NCBI GenBank assembly: GCA_947259365.1
Contig: CAMYMC010000001.1
Span: 115,755 to 179,754, forward strand
Length of the DNA: 64,000 bases
Reading direction: 5' to 3'
DNA from: an uncultured Acidimicrobiaceae bacterium
GTDB lineage: Bacteria; Actinomycetota; Acidimicrobiia; Spongiisociales; UBA5794
A program made the position numbers and the translations under genes. Positions 45,090-54,313 of this stretch are shown here, one piece after another (position 1 is the stretch's first letter; every line of letters begins with the position of its first letter). Under the pieces are notes generated by a model, which did no database searches, was not told the DNA's origin, and was given only the letters and a program-made list of their open reading frames with translations.

Positions 45090-46337
45090 ATGACCTCAGC
45101 AGGCACCGACCTTGCGATGATCATCTCCCTCGTCGTGCTCTTTGCGTTCGTCGTGCTCCTCGGCGCCGCGGAGGCGGCGCTGTTGCGGGTGCCCCGGGTG
45201 AGCGTCGCGGTGCGAGCCGACGGCGGGAGCCGCCGGGCGGCGAGGCTGCTCGGGCTGCTCGACGACCTGCCCCGGGTGATGAACACGGTGCTGCTGGCGG
45301 TCCTTCTGAGCCAGATCGGCGCCGCCACGATCACCGGGGTCCTCGCCTCGCGGCATTTCGGCGGGGTGGGAGTGACCCTGGCGTCGATCGGGCTCACCGT
45401 CGTGCTCTTCGTCTACGGGGAGGCGATCCCGAAGACGTACGCCGTCCGCCACCCGCTGCGGGTCGCCACCGCGCTCCATCCGCTCGTCGCATCGCTCGCG
45501 AGGGCCCTGCGCCCGGTCGTCACCGCGCTCGTGACGCTCGCCGACTTCCAGGCTCCCGGCACCGGGGTCGCCGCCCATCTCGGCGTCACCGAGGAGGAGT
45601 TGCGGCGCCTCGCCGCAGAGGCCGCGACCGCGGGCGAGATCGACGACTCCGACGCCGAGCTCATGGACCGCGCCTTCGCCCTCGGTGATCTCCAGGTCCG
45701 CGAGATCCTCGTCCCCCGGATCGACGTCGTCAGCGTGCCGGCCGCCGCCTCCGCCCATGAGGCGCTCGACGTGGCGGTCGCCGCCGGCCACCGGCGCCTC
45801 CCGGTGCGCGGCGCCAGCGTCGACGAGCTCGTCGGGGTGGTGCGGATGCGGGACCTGGCGCGCGCCGTCGCCGACGAGAGCACGGTGACGGCGGCCGACC
45901 TGGCCGGTCCCGTGATCACCGTGCCGGAGATGAAGCGGGTCGTGGAGCTGCTGCGGGAGATGCAGGCGGCGTCGGTGCACCTCGCCGTCGTCGTCGACGA
46001 GCACGGCGGCACCGAGGGCATCGTGACCATCGAGGACGTCGTCGAGGAGCTGGTCGGTGAGGTCGCCGACGAGGGCGAGCCGACGACGGCCCTTGTGGTG
46101 ACCCTCGGCGGGGGCCGGTGGTGGGTCGACGCCGCGGCCCCACTCGCCGACGTCGAAACGGCACTCGGCATCGAACTGCCCCGGGGCGACTGGACGACGG
46201 TGGGGGGCCTCATCGTCGCCACCGTCGGGTCGATTCCGCCGCCCGGCACCGAGGTCGTCGTCGGCGGGCACCGGTTCACCGTCACCAGGGCCGGGTCGCG
46301 CCGAGTTCGCGAGGTCGTGCTCGAGATCGCAGACTGA
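45090..46337 (+). CDS. HlyC/CorC-family (CNNM) membrane protein with CBS domains
   Basis: A 415-aa protein. An N-terminal DUF21/CNNM membrane domain (about 1-150, helices near 10-30, 60-80, 95-115, with YGEAIPKTYAVRHP) is followed by a CBS pair (about 190-310, VREILVPRIDVVSV, HGGTEGIVTIEDVVEELVGEV) and a C-terminal CorC_HlyC domain. Members take part in magnesium or other divalent-cation handling. The DUF21 signature Pro-Lys pair is present. ATG at 45090 after a GGGGGTGAG binding site. Confidence 0.9.
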   Translation: MTSAGTDLAMIISLVVLFAFVVLLGAAEAALLRVPRVSVAVRADGGSRRAARLLGLLDDLPRVMNTVLLAVLLSQIGAATITGVLASRHFGGVGVTLASIGLTVVLFVYGEAIPKTYAVRHPLRVATALHPLVASLARALRPVVTALVTLADFQAPGTGVAAHLGVTEEELRRLAAEAATAGEIDDSDAELMDRAFALGDLQVREILVPRIDVVSVPAAASAHEALDVAVAAGHRRLPVRGASVDELVGVVRMRDLARAVADESTVTAADLAGPVITVPEMKRVVELLREMQAASVHLAVVVDEHGGTEGIVTIEDVVEELVGEVADEGEPTTALVVTLGGGRWWVDAAAPLADVETALGIELPRGDWTTVGGLIVATVGSIPPPGTEVVVGGHRFTVTRAGSRRVREVVLEIAD

Positions 46338-46411
46338 ACGCCGGGGGCCGCTTCGTCCGACGTCGGCGCCGTCCACCGGGTTGAATGGCGCCGACGAACT
46401 CGGGAGGGCAC

Positions 46412-46867
46412 ATGTCGGCTACCCCATCACCCATCACGCTGGCAGCCGGTGAGGGGAAGACGCTGCCGCTCGGCGTCACCACCGTTCGGTTCCTCGCCGT
46501 CTCGGAGAGCACCGCCGGCGGTTCCAGCGCCGAGGAGTTCGGGATCCCGGGGGGATTCGACGGCCCGCCACCTCACGTCCACGAGCGGACGAACCACTCG
46601 TGGTACGTGCTCGAGGGCGAGCTCGTGCTCACGGTTGAGGGGCGTCCGTTCGCGACGGGTCCGGGCGCCTTCGTCCACGTCCCGGCGCGGACACCGCACA
46701 CCTTCGCCAACCCGGGTGAGGCGCCGGCGCGGATGCTGCAGTTCACGACGCCGGGCGGCTTCGAGAACTACCTCGAGGAGCTGACGCGGGCGTTTCCCGC
46801 CGGCGTCACCCTCGACCGGGATCGGCTCGTCGAGATCATGGCCCGCCACGACACGTTCCCGGTCTGA
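46412..46867 (+). CDS. Cupin-domain protein
   Basis: A 151-aa small beta-barrel protein. The first cupin motif is GPPPHVHERTNHSWYVLEGEL, with metal-ligand His and Glu residues. The second is PGAFVHVPARTPHTFAN. A metal-dependent dioxygenase, isomerase or sugar-binding function is possible, but no substrate can be named. GGGAGGGCAC precedes the chosen ATG (46412); an in-frame ATG at 46385 would add 9 residues. Confidence 0.88.
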   Translation: MSATPSPITLAAGEGKTLPLGVTTVRFLAVSESTAGGSSAEEFGIPGGFDGPPPHVHERTNHSWYVLEGELVLTVEGRPFATGPGAFVHVPARTPHTFANPGEAPARMLQFTTPGGFENYLEELTRAFPAGVTLDRDRLVEIMARHDTFPV

Positions 46868-46976
46868 GTCGCGAACCTGTGGTCTCCGGTGACCGCGGCG
46901 ACATCCGCCCAGCCAGGCCGGGTCGGCGGCCGGGCCTCAGATAGCGGACTCCCGGCCAAGTACGCTGCCGAGGCAC

Positions 46977-49541
46977 ATGCTCGTCGAGCGAGATACCGAG
47001 CTGACCGTTCTTCGGAGACTGCTGGACGATCTCGGGTCCTCCGGCGGCCGGGTCGTCCTCGTACGGGGCGAGGCGGGCATCGGCAAGAGCGCCCTCGTGT
47101 CGCAATTCCTCACCGACTCCGGAGACCGCACCCATGCGCTCGTCGGCGGGTGCGACGATCTGCTCACACCCCAACCGCTGGGGCCGATCTGGGATGTAGC
47201 CCGCCACGACGCCGCTCTCGCTGCCCCGCTGTCGGGAGGAGATCGCCGGGCTGTCATGGAGACGCTGCTGGATCTCCTCTCCCGCGGGCTGCGGCCGACC
47301 GTCCTCGTGCTCGAAGACACGCAATGGGCGGATGAGGCGACCCTGGATGTCATCAAGTTCTTGGGACGGCGGATCGCCCGCACCAACGGCATGCTCCTGC
47401 TCACCTACCGCGACGGCGAGGTCGACCTCGACCACCCGCTGCGCACGGTGATCGGCGAGCTGCCGCCGCGGAACATCATCCGGCTCCAGCTGCCCCGTCT
47501 CTCCCGCGAGGCGGTATCCCTCATGATCGGGCCGCAGCCGTTCGATCTCGACGAGATCATGGCCTTGACCGCCGGCATTCCGCTCTTCGTCACCGAGGTC
47601 ATCGCCACCGGGATGGGCGACGTGCCGATCTCCGTGCGCGACTCGGTGCTCGCCAGAGCTGGCAAGCTCTCACCCGAGGCTCGCCGGCTCCTCGCTCTCG
47701 TCTCGGTCTCCCCCGGAGGTGCCGAGCGATGGCTCGTCGACGCGATTGCCGCCCCGTCTCCCGATGACCTGGCCGAATGCGCCCGCCAGGGCCTGCTCCG
47801 GATGGACGCCGACGCCGTCGTCTTTCACCACGAGCTCGTGCGCCGAGCGATCGAGTCGTCGCTGAGCGCCAGCGAGATCCGCAAGCTGAACAGGCGGGTC
47901 CTCGAGGAGCTGTCGGGACGGGCCGACCCGTCGCGACTCGTCCACCACGCCCGCACGGCGGGTGACGTCGACGCCATCGTCGAGTTCGCCCCTGCTGCGG
48001 CGAGGGCCGCGATGGCGATCGAGAGCCACCGGGAGGCGTTGGCCCACTTCCGCACGCTCGAGCCGCACCTCGACAGGGTCGCCGAAGAGGACCTGGCCGC
48101 GATCTTCGACGACTGGGCACGCAACGAGTTCTACCTCGACAACATCGAGGCGCTCGACATCCTCGACCGGGCGATCGCACTCCACCGGTCCACGGGTGAC
48201 CGGCTCGCCCTGGCACGGGCATTGACGTTCGCGGTGCGCCTCAACGAGGTCAACGGTCATCCCGACGCCGCCGAGGCGTGCTCGATCGAGGCGGTCGGCA
48301 TCCTCCAGGCCTTCCCCCCGGGCGCAGACCACGCGTTCGCGATCAGCCAGCAGGCCTGGCTGGCGCTGATGCGCGGCAACGGTACGCGGGGGCTCGAGTT
48401 GGCCGACGACGCGATCGCCATGGCGGACGCCGTGGGCGATGAGCTGAGCATGATCCACGCCCTCAACACGAAGGGCTACGAGACCTACAGGCGCCGAGAC
48501 CCCACCGGTCTCGGCTTGCTCGAGGAGTGCCGGAGCAGAGCCGAGGCGGGCGGGTACCGGTTCGAGGAGACGCGAGCGCTCATCAACATGATGAGCGCCA
48601 CCGCGAACCTCCGCGAGCTGGAGCTGGCCGGGGATTTCGCGCAGCGTGCTCGGGACACCGCCGCCCGGTACGAGATCCGGGCCCTCGAGGCGTACGCCCA
48701 GGCGCATTATGCCGAGGTCCAGCGCTGGAAGGGCGACTGGGGAGCGGCGGAGAACCTGGCGAGCGAGGTCCAGGGCTCCCATCCGCACGTGGAAGTGATC
48801 GCCGGATGGCTGTTGGGTTCGCTCCAGGCACGCCGGGGGCGGACCGAGGCAGGCGAGACGCTGGAGCGAGCCTGGTCGGTGGCGGAGACGAGCGGTGAGA
48901 TCCAGAACCTCGCTCCCGCCGCATCTGCGCTCGCCGAGCACATGTGGCTGTCGGGCGAGGGCGATCCGGCCCGCGTCGCCCGCCTCCGCGAAGTGCTCGA
49001 CGAGGCGCTAAGTCTCGAGCAGTCATGGGAGGCCGGGACGCTCGCGTTCTGGCTGTGGCAACTGGATGTGGTTTCGGTGGCTCCCGACGGCATCGCAGAG
49101 CCTTACCGGCTCGTCATGAGCGGGGCCCCGGCTGAAGCGGCGGCGATCTGGGAGGCCAAGGGCATGCCGTACGAGCGAGCTCTGGCGCTCGTGCACGGGC
49201 CGCAGCCCGACCAGATCGAGGCGATCCGGATCCTCGATGACCTCGGCGCCACCGCGACCGCCCGCCGGGTGCGCACCCTGGTGGCGGAGAAGGGAACGAA
49301 GGTCCCGCGCGGCAGATCCAGGGCGGCGCGGAGCCACCCTGCCGGCCTCACCGCCCGTCAGGCCGAGGTCCTCGAGCTCGTCGCCGAGGGCCTCACGAAC
49401 GCCGAGATCGCCGACCGGCTCTTCGTGTCGCCCCGCACCGTCGAGAACCACGTCGCCGCCATCCTCATGAAGCTCGACGCACCGAACCGGCAGGCCGCGG
49501 TCGCAACGGCTCGCGACCGTGGCGTCCTCTTCGGCCACTGA
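46977..49541 (+). CDS. Large ATP-binding LuxR (LAL/MalT-type) transcriptional regulator
   Basis: An 854-aa regulator. The N-terminal AAA/STAND ATPase has Walker A GEAGIGKSA (31-38) and Walker B VLVLEDTQWADEATLD near 108. A long helical TPR-like middle (about 330-760) follows. The C-terminal LuxR HTH (about 788-850) begins LTARQAEVLELVAEG. Such regulators usually respond to a small ligand bound by the middle domain. The neighbours do not tell which ligand. Confidence 0.93.
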   Translation: MLVERDTELTVLRRLLDDLGSSGGRVVLVRGEAGIGKSALVSQFLTDSGDRTHALVGGCDDLLTPQPLGPIWDVARHDAALAAPLSGGDRRAVMETLLDLLSRGLRPTVLVLEDTQWADEATLDVIKFLGRRIARTNGMLLLTYRDGEVDLDHPLRTVIGELPPRNIIRLQLPRLSREAVSLMIGPQPFDLDEIMALTAGIPLFVTEVIATGMGDVPISVRDSVLARAGKLSPEARRLLALVSVSPGGAERWLVDAIAAPSPDDLAECARQGLLRMDADAVVFHHELVRRAIESSLSASEIRKLNRRVLEELSGRADPSRLVHHARTAGDVDAIVEFAPAAARAAMAIESHREALAHFRTLEPHLDRVAEEDLAAIFDDWARNEFYLDNIEALDILDRAIALHRSTGDRLALARALTFAVRLNEVNGHPDAAEACSIEAVGILQAFPPGADHAFAISQQAWLALMRGNGTRGLELADDAIAMADAVGDELSMIHALNTKGYETYRRRDPTGLGLLEECRSRAEAGGYRFEETRALINMMSATANLRELELAGDFAQRARDTAARYEIRALEAYAQAHYAEVQRWKGDWGAAENLASEVQGSHPHVEVIAGWLLGSLQARRGRTEAGETLERAWSVAETSGEIQNLAPAASALAEHMWLSGEGDPARVARLREVLDEALSLEQSWEAGTLAFWLWQLDVVSVAPDGIAEPYRLVMSGAPAEAAAIWEAKGMPYERALALVHGPQPDQIEAIRILDDLGATATARRVRTLVAEKGTKVPRGRSRAARSHPAGLTARQAEVLELVAEGLTNAEIADRLFVSPRTVENHVAAILMKLDAPNRQAAVATARDRGVLFGH

Positions 49542-49656
49542 CGCGCCGCTGATCTGGGTGGCGGGCGCGCAGATCTGAGTGCCGCTCACTCATGACCGGC
49601 GGCGTCCGCCGCCGTACGTTCGACTCCGACCGGCATCGAGCCGAGAGGAGGAACGG

Positions 49657-49908
49657 ATGCCACTGTTCATGGACGTCCACACGGTGCAAGGGGGCGTGTC
49701 GGCCACCGACGTGGCCGCAGCCCACCAGGCAGACCTGGAGACCCAGGCCAGGTTCGGCGTGAGCTACCTCAGGTACTGGGTCAACGAGCCCGCCGGCAAG
49801 ATCTTCTGTCTCGTCGAGGCGGACAATGCCGAGCTGGCGAACACCGTCCATCGCGAGGCGCACGGACTCGTCGCCGACGAGATCTACCCCGTCAGCGAGC
49901 ACGCATGA
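49657..49908 (+). CDS. Small DUF4242-family protein (nickel-binding SCO4226-like)
   Basis: An 83-aa protein with the DUF4242 pattern MPLFMDVHTVQG, then ARFGVSYLRYWVNEPAGKIFCLVEADN and a closing HREAHGLVADEIYPV. A SCO4226-like member binds nickel through His residues; here the H-T and HREAH positions are possible ligands. AGAGGAGG before the ATG at 49657 is a strong binding site. It is 115 nt downstream of the LuxR regulator gene and 40 nt upstream of the next small gene. Confidence 0.85.
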   Translation: MPLFMDVHTVQGGVSATDVAAAHQADLETQARFGVSYLRYWVNEPAGKIFCLVEADNAELANTVHREAHGLVADEIYPVSEHA

Positions 49909-49948
49909 GCGCGAACCGTGTCGGGCTTATCGAACGAAAGGAAGACCG

Positions 49949-50215
49949 ATGAAGAGACTGATCGGTGCGGTCGCCCTCGCGGCCGCGATGGTTGTGGGTG
50001 CGACACCGGCGGCTGTTGCTCACGGGCCCACCTGTTCGGACCTGGGGTTGCTCGGGGTCGCGAACCACGGTGAGCACGTCATCCGGGACTACGTCAAGGG
50101 AGAGGTCAAGCTGCCGGGCGGCCCGGGAGCGAAGGGACATCTGCCCGCCGGCATCGCTCCGGGCGCGTCGTTCTGCAACCCGCAATCGCAGTCGCCCGGG
50201 TTCCACGTGCCCTGA
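49949..50215 (+). CDS. Small secreted protein
   Basis: An 88-aa protein with a Sec signal peptide (about 1-24, ending AAVAHG) and a mature part of about 64 aa with two Cys residues (C29 and C77). No recognised domain. AAAGGAAGACC precedes the ATG. It follows the DUF4242 gene by 40 nt, so they may be co-transcribed. A strong hairpin terminator follows. Function unknown. Confidence 0.75.
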   Translation: MKRLIGAVALAAAMVVGATPAAVAHGPTCSDLGLLGVANHGEHVIRDYVKGEVKLPGGPGAKGHLPAGIAPGASFCNPQSQSPGFHVP

Positions 50216-50235
50216 GCGGCCGCCGTCGCCAAGAC

Positions 50236-50265
50236 GAGGGCGGGTGCCGGCAGGCACCCGCCCTC
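50236..50265. terminator. Bidirectional terminator hairpin
   Basis: A 13-bp stem, GAGGGCGGGTGCC with its complement, closes a GGCA tetraloop between the convergent genes ending at 50215 and 50264. Its right end overlaps the stop codon of the cytochrome c gene. Confidence 0.85.
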
Positions 50266-50755
50266 AGGGATGGCTGGGGTCGCGGAAGATGCCCGCCGCC
50301 TCCTGCTGGGTGCGGACGTAGGCGACGATGTTCTCGACGTCGTCCCTGCTGAGCCCGGCGACCGCGGGCATGGGACCGAAGTCCCAGTGGTGCGGCTGGA
50401 CCCCGGCGAGCACGGCCCGCTGGAACGCCTCGTCGGCGTGGTGGTTGGGGGCGTAGATCGGCGACAGGAAGGGCGGACCGAGATCGGTGCCGTTGAGGTC
50501 GGCGCCATGACACGCGGCACACGTCCCCTCGTAGAGCTGCCGACCCGCTTCGACGGCGCCGGGCTCGTGCTCGTGGGTGGTCCCCGCCGCCTGGTCGCCC
50601 GCACCGCCTCCCGACCCTCCCCCGGCGACGATGCCGAGGACGACGGCGGCGGCGAGCACGCCGAGCGCCGCCCACGCCCACCACGACCCCCACACGGCGG
50701 GCTTCGCCGACGCCCGCCGGGACTTCGACGGTCGCCTCCGACGCGACCGGGTCAT
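50264..50755 (-). CDS. Membrane-anchored c-type cytochrome
   Basis: A 163-aa protein. A basic N terminus (RSRRRRPSKSRR) and one membrane helix (about 25-45) anchor it. A Gly/Ser and His/Glu linker leads to the cytochrome c domain, with heme-binding CAACH (C79, C82, H83) and a Met ligand in DFGPMPAV. The domain closes with ENIVAYVRTQQ. It carries one electron-transfer heme on the outer side of the membrane. GAGAGGACG precedes the ATG at 50755. Confidence 0.92.
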   Translation of the reverse strand: MTRSRRRRPSKSRRASAKPAVWGSWWAWAALGVLAAAVVLGIVAGGGSGGGAGDQAAGTTHEHEPGAVEAGRQLYEGTCAACHGADLNGTDLGPPFLSPIYAPNHHADEAFQRAVLAGVQPHHWDFGPMPAVAGLSRDDVENIVAYVRTQQEAAGIFRDPSHP

Positions 50756-50890
50756 GGCCGTCCTCTCGTGTCCGCCTGCAGCGCCGCGACGATAGCTCGC
50801 CGTCAACGCCGGTAGGGGACGAAGACCCGGCGGTGATTGGCGGCAACGAAGCCCGCGCCCCCGGTACCCCGCGCCCCCTACCGTGGGGAG

Positions 50891-51169
50891 ATGCACCGGC
50901 TCCGCAGACCCATCGCGGTGGCGCTTCTGCTGCTCGCCGCCGGGTGCGGGGGGATCCGGTTCCCCGACGAGGGCCCGCCGGCGCCGCAGTCGGTGGAGGA
51001 GTTCTTCGTGCGGTGCATGGCCGGGTTCGGCTACGTGGTGTACGACGTCAACTCGGGCGGGTCGGCGGAGACGTGCTGCGGGTTCACCACCGAAGCAGAC
51101 CACACTGCCGTCTTCGAGCAGGCGATGACGGCGTGCGAGTCACAGACGGCGGAGCGGTTCTCCCCGTGA
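50891..51169 (+). CDS. Hypothetical lipoprotein, paralogue of 61030-61302
   Basis: A 92-aa protein with a lipobox (LLAAGC-G). The segment IRFPDEGPPAPQSVEEFFVRCMAGFGY is closely matched by VRFPDEEPPGPSSPEEFFVSCMASQGF in the gene at 61030. Three or four further Cys residues suggest disulfides. Family and function unknown. GGGGAG immediately precedes the ATG. Confidence 0.75.
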   Translation: MHRLRRPIAVALLLLAAGCGGIRFPDEGPPAPQSVEEFFVRCMAGFGYVVYDVNSGGSAETCCGFTTEADHTAVFEQAMTACESQTAERFSP

Positions 51170-51245
51170 CTCCCCCGACCGCGCCCCTCTGCGTGGCGCA
51201 ACCCGCGTAGGGTTGAGCCCCTGGTCACCCCGAGGAGGCACAGCC

Positions 51246-51479
51246 ATGGCCGACCTGCGCATCGGGTCGGTGTACGACATCGACGTGTACGACAGCGTCG
51301 CCCGCGACACCGTGACGTCGCACGTGAGGGTGACGTACGAGGGCGTCGGCGTCGTACCGTCGGGAGCCGGTTCGGACACCGAGCTGCACATCTTCGACAC
51401 CGTGCACACGGTTCCCCACCGGTTCCTCCTCGTGCGCCCCGACCTCGTCGCCGGTTACACCGAGATCCCGACGGACTAG
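51246..51479 (+). CDS. Small hypothetical protein
   Basis: A 77-aa beta-rich protein, no signal, no Cys, acidic. GAGGAGG precedes the ATG (51246) with a good spacing. No recognised domain. It stands alone between the lipoprotein gene and a possible minus-strand membrane peptide. Confidence 0.65.
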   Translation: MADLRIGSVYDIDVYDSVARDTVTSHVRVTYEGVGVVPSGAGSDTELHIFDTVHTVPHRFLLVRPDLVAGYTEIPTD

Positions 51480-51823
51480 ACGCTTCACCGGGCGACGCCG
51501 CAGAGGTCAGGCGCCTTCCCTCCTCGAGCAGACCCGCGCCGGGCAGCCGCATTCGATGCCGGGCCGACCACGAGCCCGGCCTGGGACGCTGCGCCGCTCC
51601 GTAGATCGCGGCGGAAACGTCGATCGCCACCCACCACCTCCCCTCGAGGACTGAGATGACCCACGGGGTGAGCACGACGGCGGCCGGGACTGCCGTGATC
51701 ACGGACGTGGCGACGACCTCGGGTGTCGACATCGGGTTCCCTCCCAATGCGACAAGAAGCCACCGACGCCGCCCCCGGTCCACCATCGGGGAATCCCCCA
51801 CCGCCGCCCGGCCCTCGGGTTGG
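51480..51823. other. Region with a possible broken small membrane-protein gene
   Basis: On the minus strand an ATG at 51732 follows a good GGGAGGG and starts a hydrophobic helix (VVATSVITAVPAAVVLTPWVI then EGRWWVAID). After about 45 residues the frame becomes Arg-rich and runs antisense to the gene at 51246, so the real 3' end is unclear. It may be a frameshifted remnant. Nothing else is seen. Confidence 0.35.
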
Positions 51824-52747
51824 CTAAGGAGGGCGAGACGCGAGAAACGGCCACGACGGCCGGCTCCCCGGATGGGTCCGGACCCGCTCGTCGAGGCGCC
51901 GGGCGTACTCGCGTACGGCCTCCCGCTGGAATGTGCGCCGATCGAGGCCGCGGGAGACGCCGACCGGGGGGTCGACGACGACCTCGTGGTCGAGCGGTCC
52001 TCGCCGGATTGTCGCCGTGGTCAAAAGGGCGGCGCCGGTCCGGTGCGCCAGCGACGGCGCTCCGGTGGGGAACGAGGCGACCCCTCCGAGGTGGGGCGCC
52101 TCGACCTTGAGACGGCCCTCGCTCTCGTCGCCGCGAATCGTCACCGTGCCGTGTTCGCTCTCCAGCACCGAAACGAGGTCGCGCACGTAGTCGAGACCGG
52201 GCCGGGTGATGAGCACCCGCCGGCCCTGGCTGCGCAGCTCGCCGCGCAAGACGATCGGGGCGAAGATCAGCTGGCTGAGTCGCGCCTCGCCCCACACCCC
52301 GTGGGTGGGGAGCGAGAGGTGCGTCACAGGATGACCGGCTGCTGCGGCGATGATGTTGAAAGGCGTGGCGTCGAGGAAGCTCATGAGCCAGACGATGACC
52401 CCACGCCCCTCGGTGTGTGCCGCGTGGAGGTGCTCGATGCCGCGCACGGTGATGCGGGCGGGCCAGCCGCGACGGAAGACGCCGTAGCCACGACACATCG
52501 CCTGTTCGATGCGCACGGCGCGCATCTCGGCCGCAATCGCCCGACACTCGTCCCTGCTCACCTCGGGAAGCCATGCACCCACCGCGTGCGCCACCCGATC
52601 TAGGTCGACCCGACGTATCCGTGCGCCGGCCGTGGTGAGCCGCTCCGCGAGCCCGGGACGGGCGCTCTGCGGGGTGATGGCCGTGATCGCTCCGAGGCCG
52701 ATTGTGGTGACGAGCTTGGCGACATTGCGCACCGTCGAACGGGCCAC
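51824..52747 (-). CDS. Lipid A acyltransferase-like (LpxL/PatA fold) protein with altered catalytic motif
   Basis: A 307-aa protein matching the HtrB/LpxL/PatA acyltransferase family by length and order: GRGVIVWLMSFLDATPFN, then RGELRSQGRRVLI and FPTGAPSLAHRTGAALLT. The family HxxxxD/E catalytic motif should lie at LMSFLDA, but the His is absent (Met/Ser there). Later RGDES could be the conserved substrate-region motif. It follows the AMP-ligase gene by 5 nt on the same strand. A changed activity is inferred. Confidence 0.65.
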   Translation of the reverse strand: MARSTVRNVAKLVTTIGLGAITAITPQSARPGLAERLTTAGARIRRVDLDRVAHAVGAWLPEVSRDECRAIAAEMRAVRIEQAMCRGYGVFRRGWPARITVRGIEHLHAAHTEGRGVIVWLMSFLDATPFNIIAAAAGHPVTHLSLPTHGVWGEARLSQLIFAPIVLRGELRSQGRRVLITRPGLDYVRDLVSVLESEHGTVTIRGDESEGRLKVEAPHLGGVASFPTGAPSLAHRTGAALLTTATIRRGPLDHEVVVDPPVGVSRGLDRRTFQREAVREYARRLDERVRTHPGSRPSWPFLASRPP

Positions 52748-52752
52748 GACCG

Positions 52753-54234
52753 TCAGACCTCGTCGAGCTGGGACGCCAACCTCGAGCGCTGGATCTTGCC
52801 CGTCGGCCCCCGTGGGATCCTCTCGACGAGGCGCACCGTCCGAGGCACCTTGAACGCGGCCAGCTCCCGCCGTGCGTGCTCGCGCAGCTCCCGCGGCGAC
52901 GGCGGGTCGTCAGTCGGGATGACGGCCGCGGCGACGTCTTCGCCGAGACGTGCATGGGGAACAGCGAACACCGCGACCTCCTTCACGCCGGGATGAGAGG
53001 CGATGACCTCCTCCACCTCGCGGGGACGGACCTTCTCCCCACCGCGGTTGATGATCTCCTTCAGCCGTCCGGTGAGGGTGAGCCGCCCGGCGACGTCGAT
53101 CTTGCCCTCGTCCCCGGTGCGGAACCAGCCGTCGGTGAAGGCCGTCGCGTTGATCTGCGGGTCGACGGCTTCGTACGCGGCGGTGACGCTGGCGCCGCGC
53201 ACCAGCACCTCGCCACGCCCGTCGTCCCGCTCGTCGGCGATGCGGACCTCGACTCCGGTCGCCGGCCCGACCGAGCCCGGGACCCGCTCCTCCGGTGGGA
53301 GGAGGTTGCTCGAGATCTGGTGCGCACACTCGGTCATCCCGTAGGCCTCGAGGTGCGGAGCGTCGAGCAGTGCCTCGATGCGCGCTTGCAACGCGGGCGG
53401 CATCGGCGCCGAGCTCGACCTCGTGAGCCGGATGCCGGGCGCCCAACCGACGCCGCCTTCTCCGGCCGCCCGATCGGCGATCATGGCGTGCATCGGCGGC
53501 ACCGCCGTGTACCAGGTCACCCGATGCTCGGCACACAGCCGCGGGACGGCGAACACGTCGAACCGTTCCGGGACGACGATGCGGCCGCCGGCTACGAGGG
53601 GCGCGAGCACGCCGGCCTGGAGCCCGTGGATGTGGAACTGCGGCATGAGAACGAGCCCGCAGTCGGCTTCGCTCAGCCATAGCGTGTCGATGATGCCGGC
53701 GACGGCGTGGAGCAGATTGTCGTGAGTCAGCGACACGCGCTTCGGTGCGCCGGTCGTCCCGGACGTCAGCAGGACAAGTGCGCCGTCGGTGCCGCGCAGG
53801 GGCTCCGGCGACGCCGGCCGGACAGGACGGCCCCGGTCGGTCAGCTCGAACCCGCGCCGCCCCGGCTCCACCGTGACGACGGGGATGCCAGTCGCGAGCT
53901 CGGTGAGCTCCGATGCTCGCTCGGGCGTCGTGAGGACGACGGACGCGCCGACTCCGACGAGCTGCTCGACGAGCTCGCGCGGTGTCAGCTTCGGGTTGAG
54001 GGGGGCGGCCCTGCCGGCGCCGAGCGTGCCCAGATACACGAGGGTGGCCGCCGTCCCACCCGGGAGCACGCTCGCCGCCGTTGCCCCCGGCCCGATCCCG
54101 AGAGCGGCGAGCTGGCCCGCGATGTGTCCTGCGCCCTCGAGGAGCTCATCGTGACGCAGCGAACCCCGCTGTGGATCCACCACCCCGGCGGTGTCCCCAC
54201 GGTTCCGCCCCAGAACTTCGATGACCGTAGCCAT
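52753..54234 (-). CDS. Acyl-CoA synthetase-like AMP-dependent ligase
   Basis: A 493-aa ANL-superfamily enzyme. The P-loop is LLTSGTTGAPKRVSL, the A5 motif is EAYGMTECAHQ, the A7/A8 hinge is TGDEGKIDVAGRLTLTGRLKEIINRGGEKV, and the catalytic Lys is in PRGPTGKIQRS. It resembles short to medium-chain acyl or oxalyl-type ligases. ATG at 54234; a start at 54312 would add 26 residues of no family match. It pairs with the acyltransferase-like gene downstream, suggesting an acyl-activation/transfer unit. Confidence 0.9.
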   Translation of the reverse strand: MATVIEVLGRNRGDTAGVVDPQRGSLRHDELLEGAGHIAGQLAALGIGPGATAASVLPGGTAATLVYLGTLGAGRAAPLNPKLTPRELVEQLVGVGASVVLTTPERASELTELATGIPVVTVEPGRRGFELTDRGRPVRPASPEPLRGTDGALVLLTSGTTGAPKRVSLTHDNLLHAVAGIIDTLWLSEADCGLVLMPQFHIHGLQAGVLAPLVAGGRIVVPERFDVFAVPRLCAEHRVTWYTAVPPMHAMIADRAAGEGGVGWAPGIRLTRSSSAPMPPALQARIEALLDAPHLEAYGMTECAHQISSNLLPPEERVPGSVGPATGVEVRIADERDDGRGEVLVRGASVTAAYEAVDPQINATAFTDGWFRTGDEGKIDVAGRLTLTGRLKEIINRGGEKVRPREVEEVIASHPGVKEVAVFAVPHARLGEDVAAAVIPTDDPPSPRELREHARRELAAFKVPRTVRLVERIPRGPTGKIQRSRLASQLDEV

Positions 54235-54313
54235 GATGCTCGGAGGATCGTAGATGCCTCGTGCCGGTGCTCGGCCTGCCGCCCGACCGACCGGCCAGCT
54301 CTCGTCGGCCACC

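Noticed and set aside
51031..51801. 256-aa minus-strand frame
   Set aside because: Only its first 45 residues look protein-like; the rest is Arg/Cys-rich and antisense to the small gene at 51246. Kept as a possible broken gene only.
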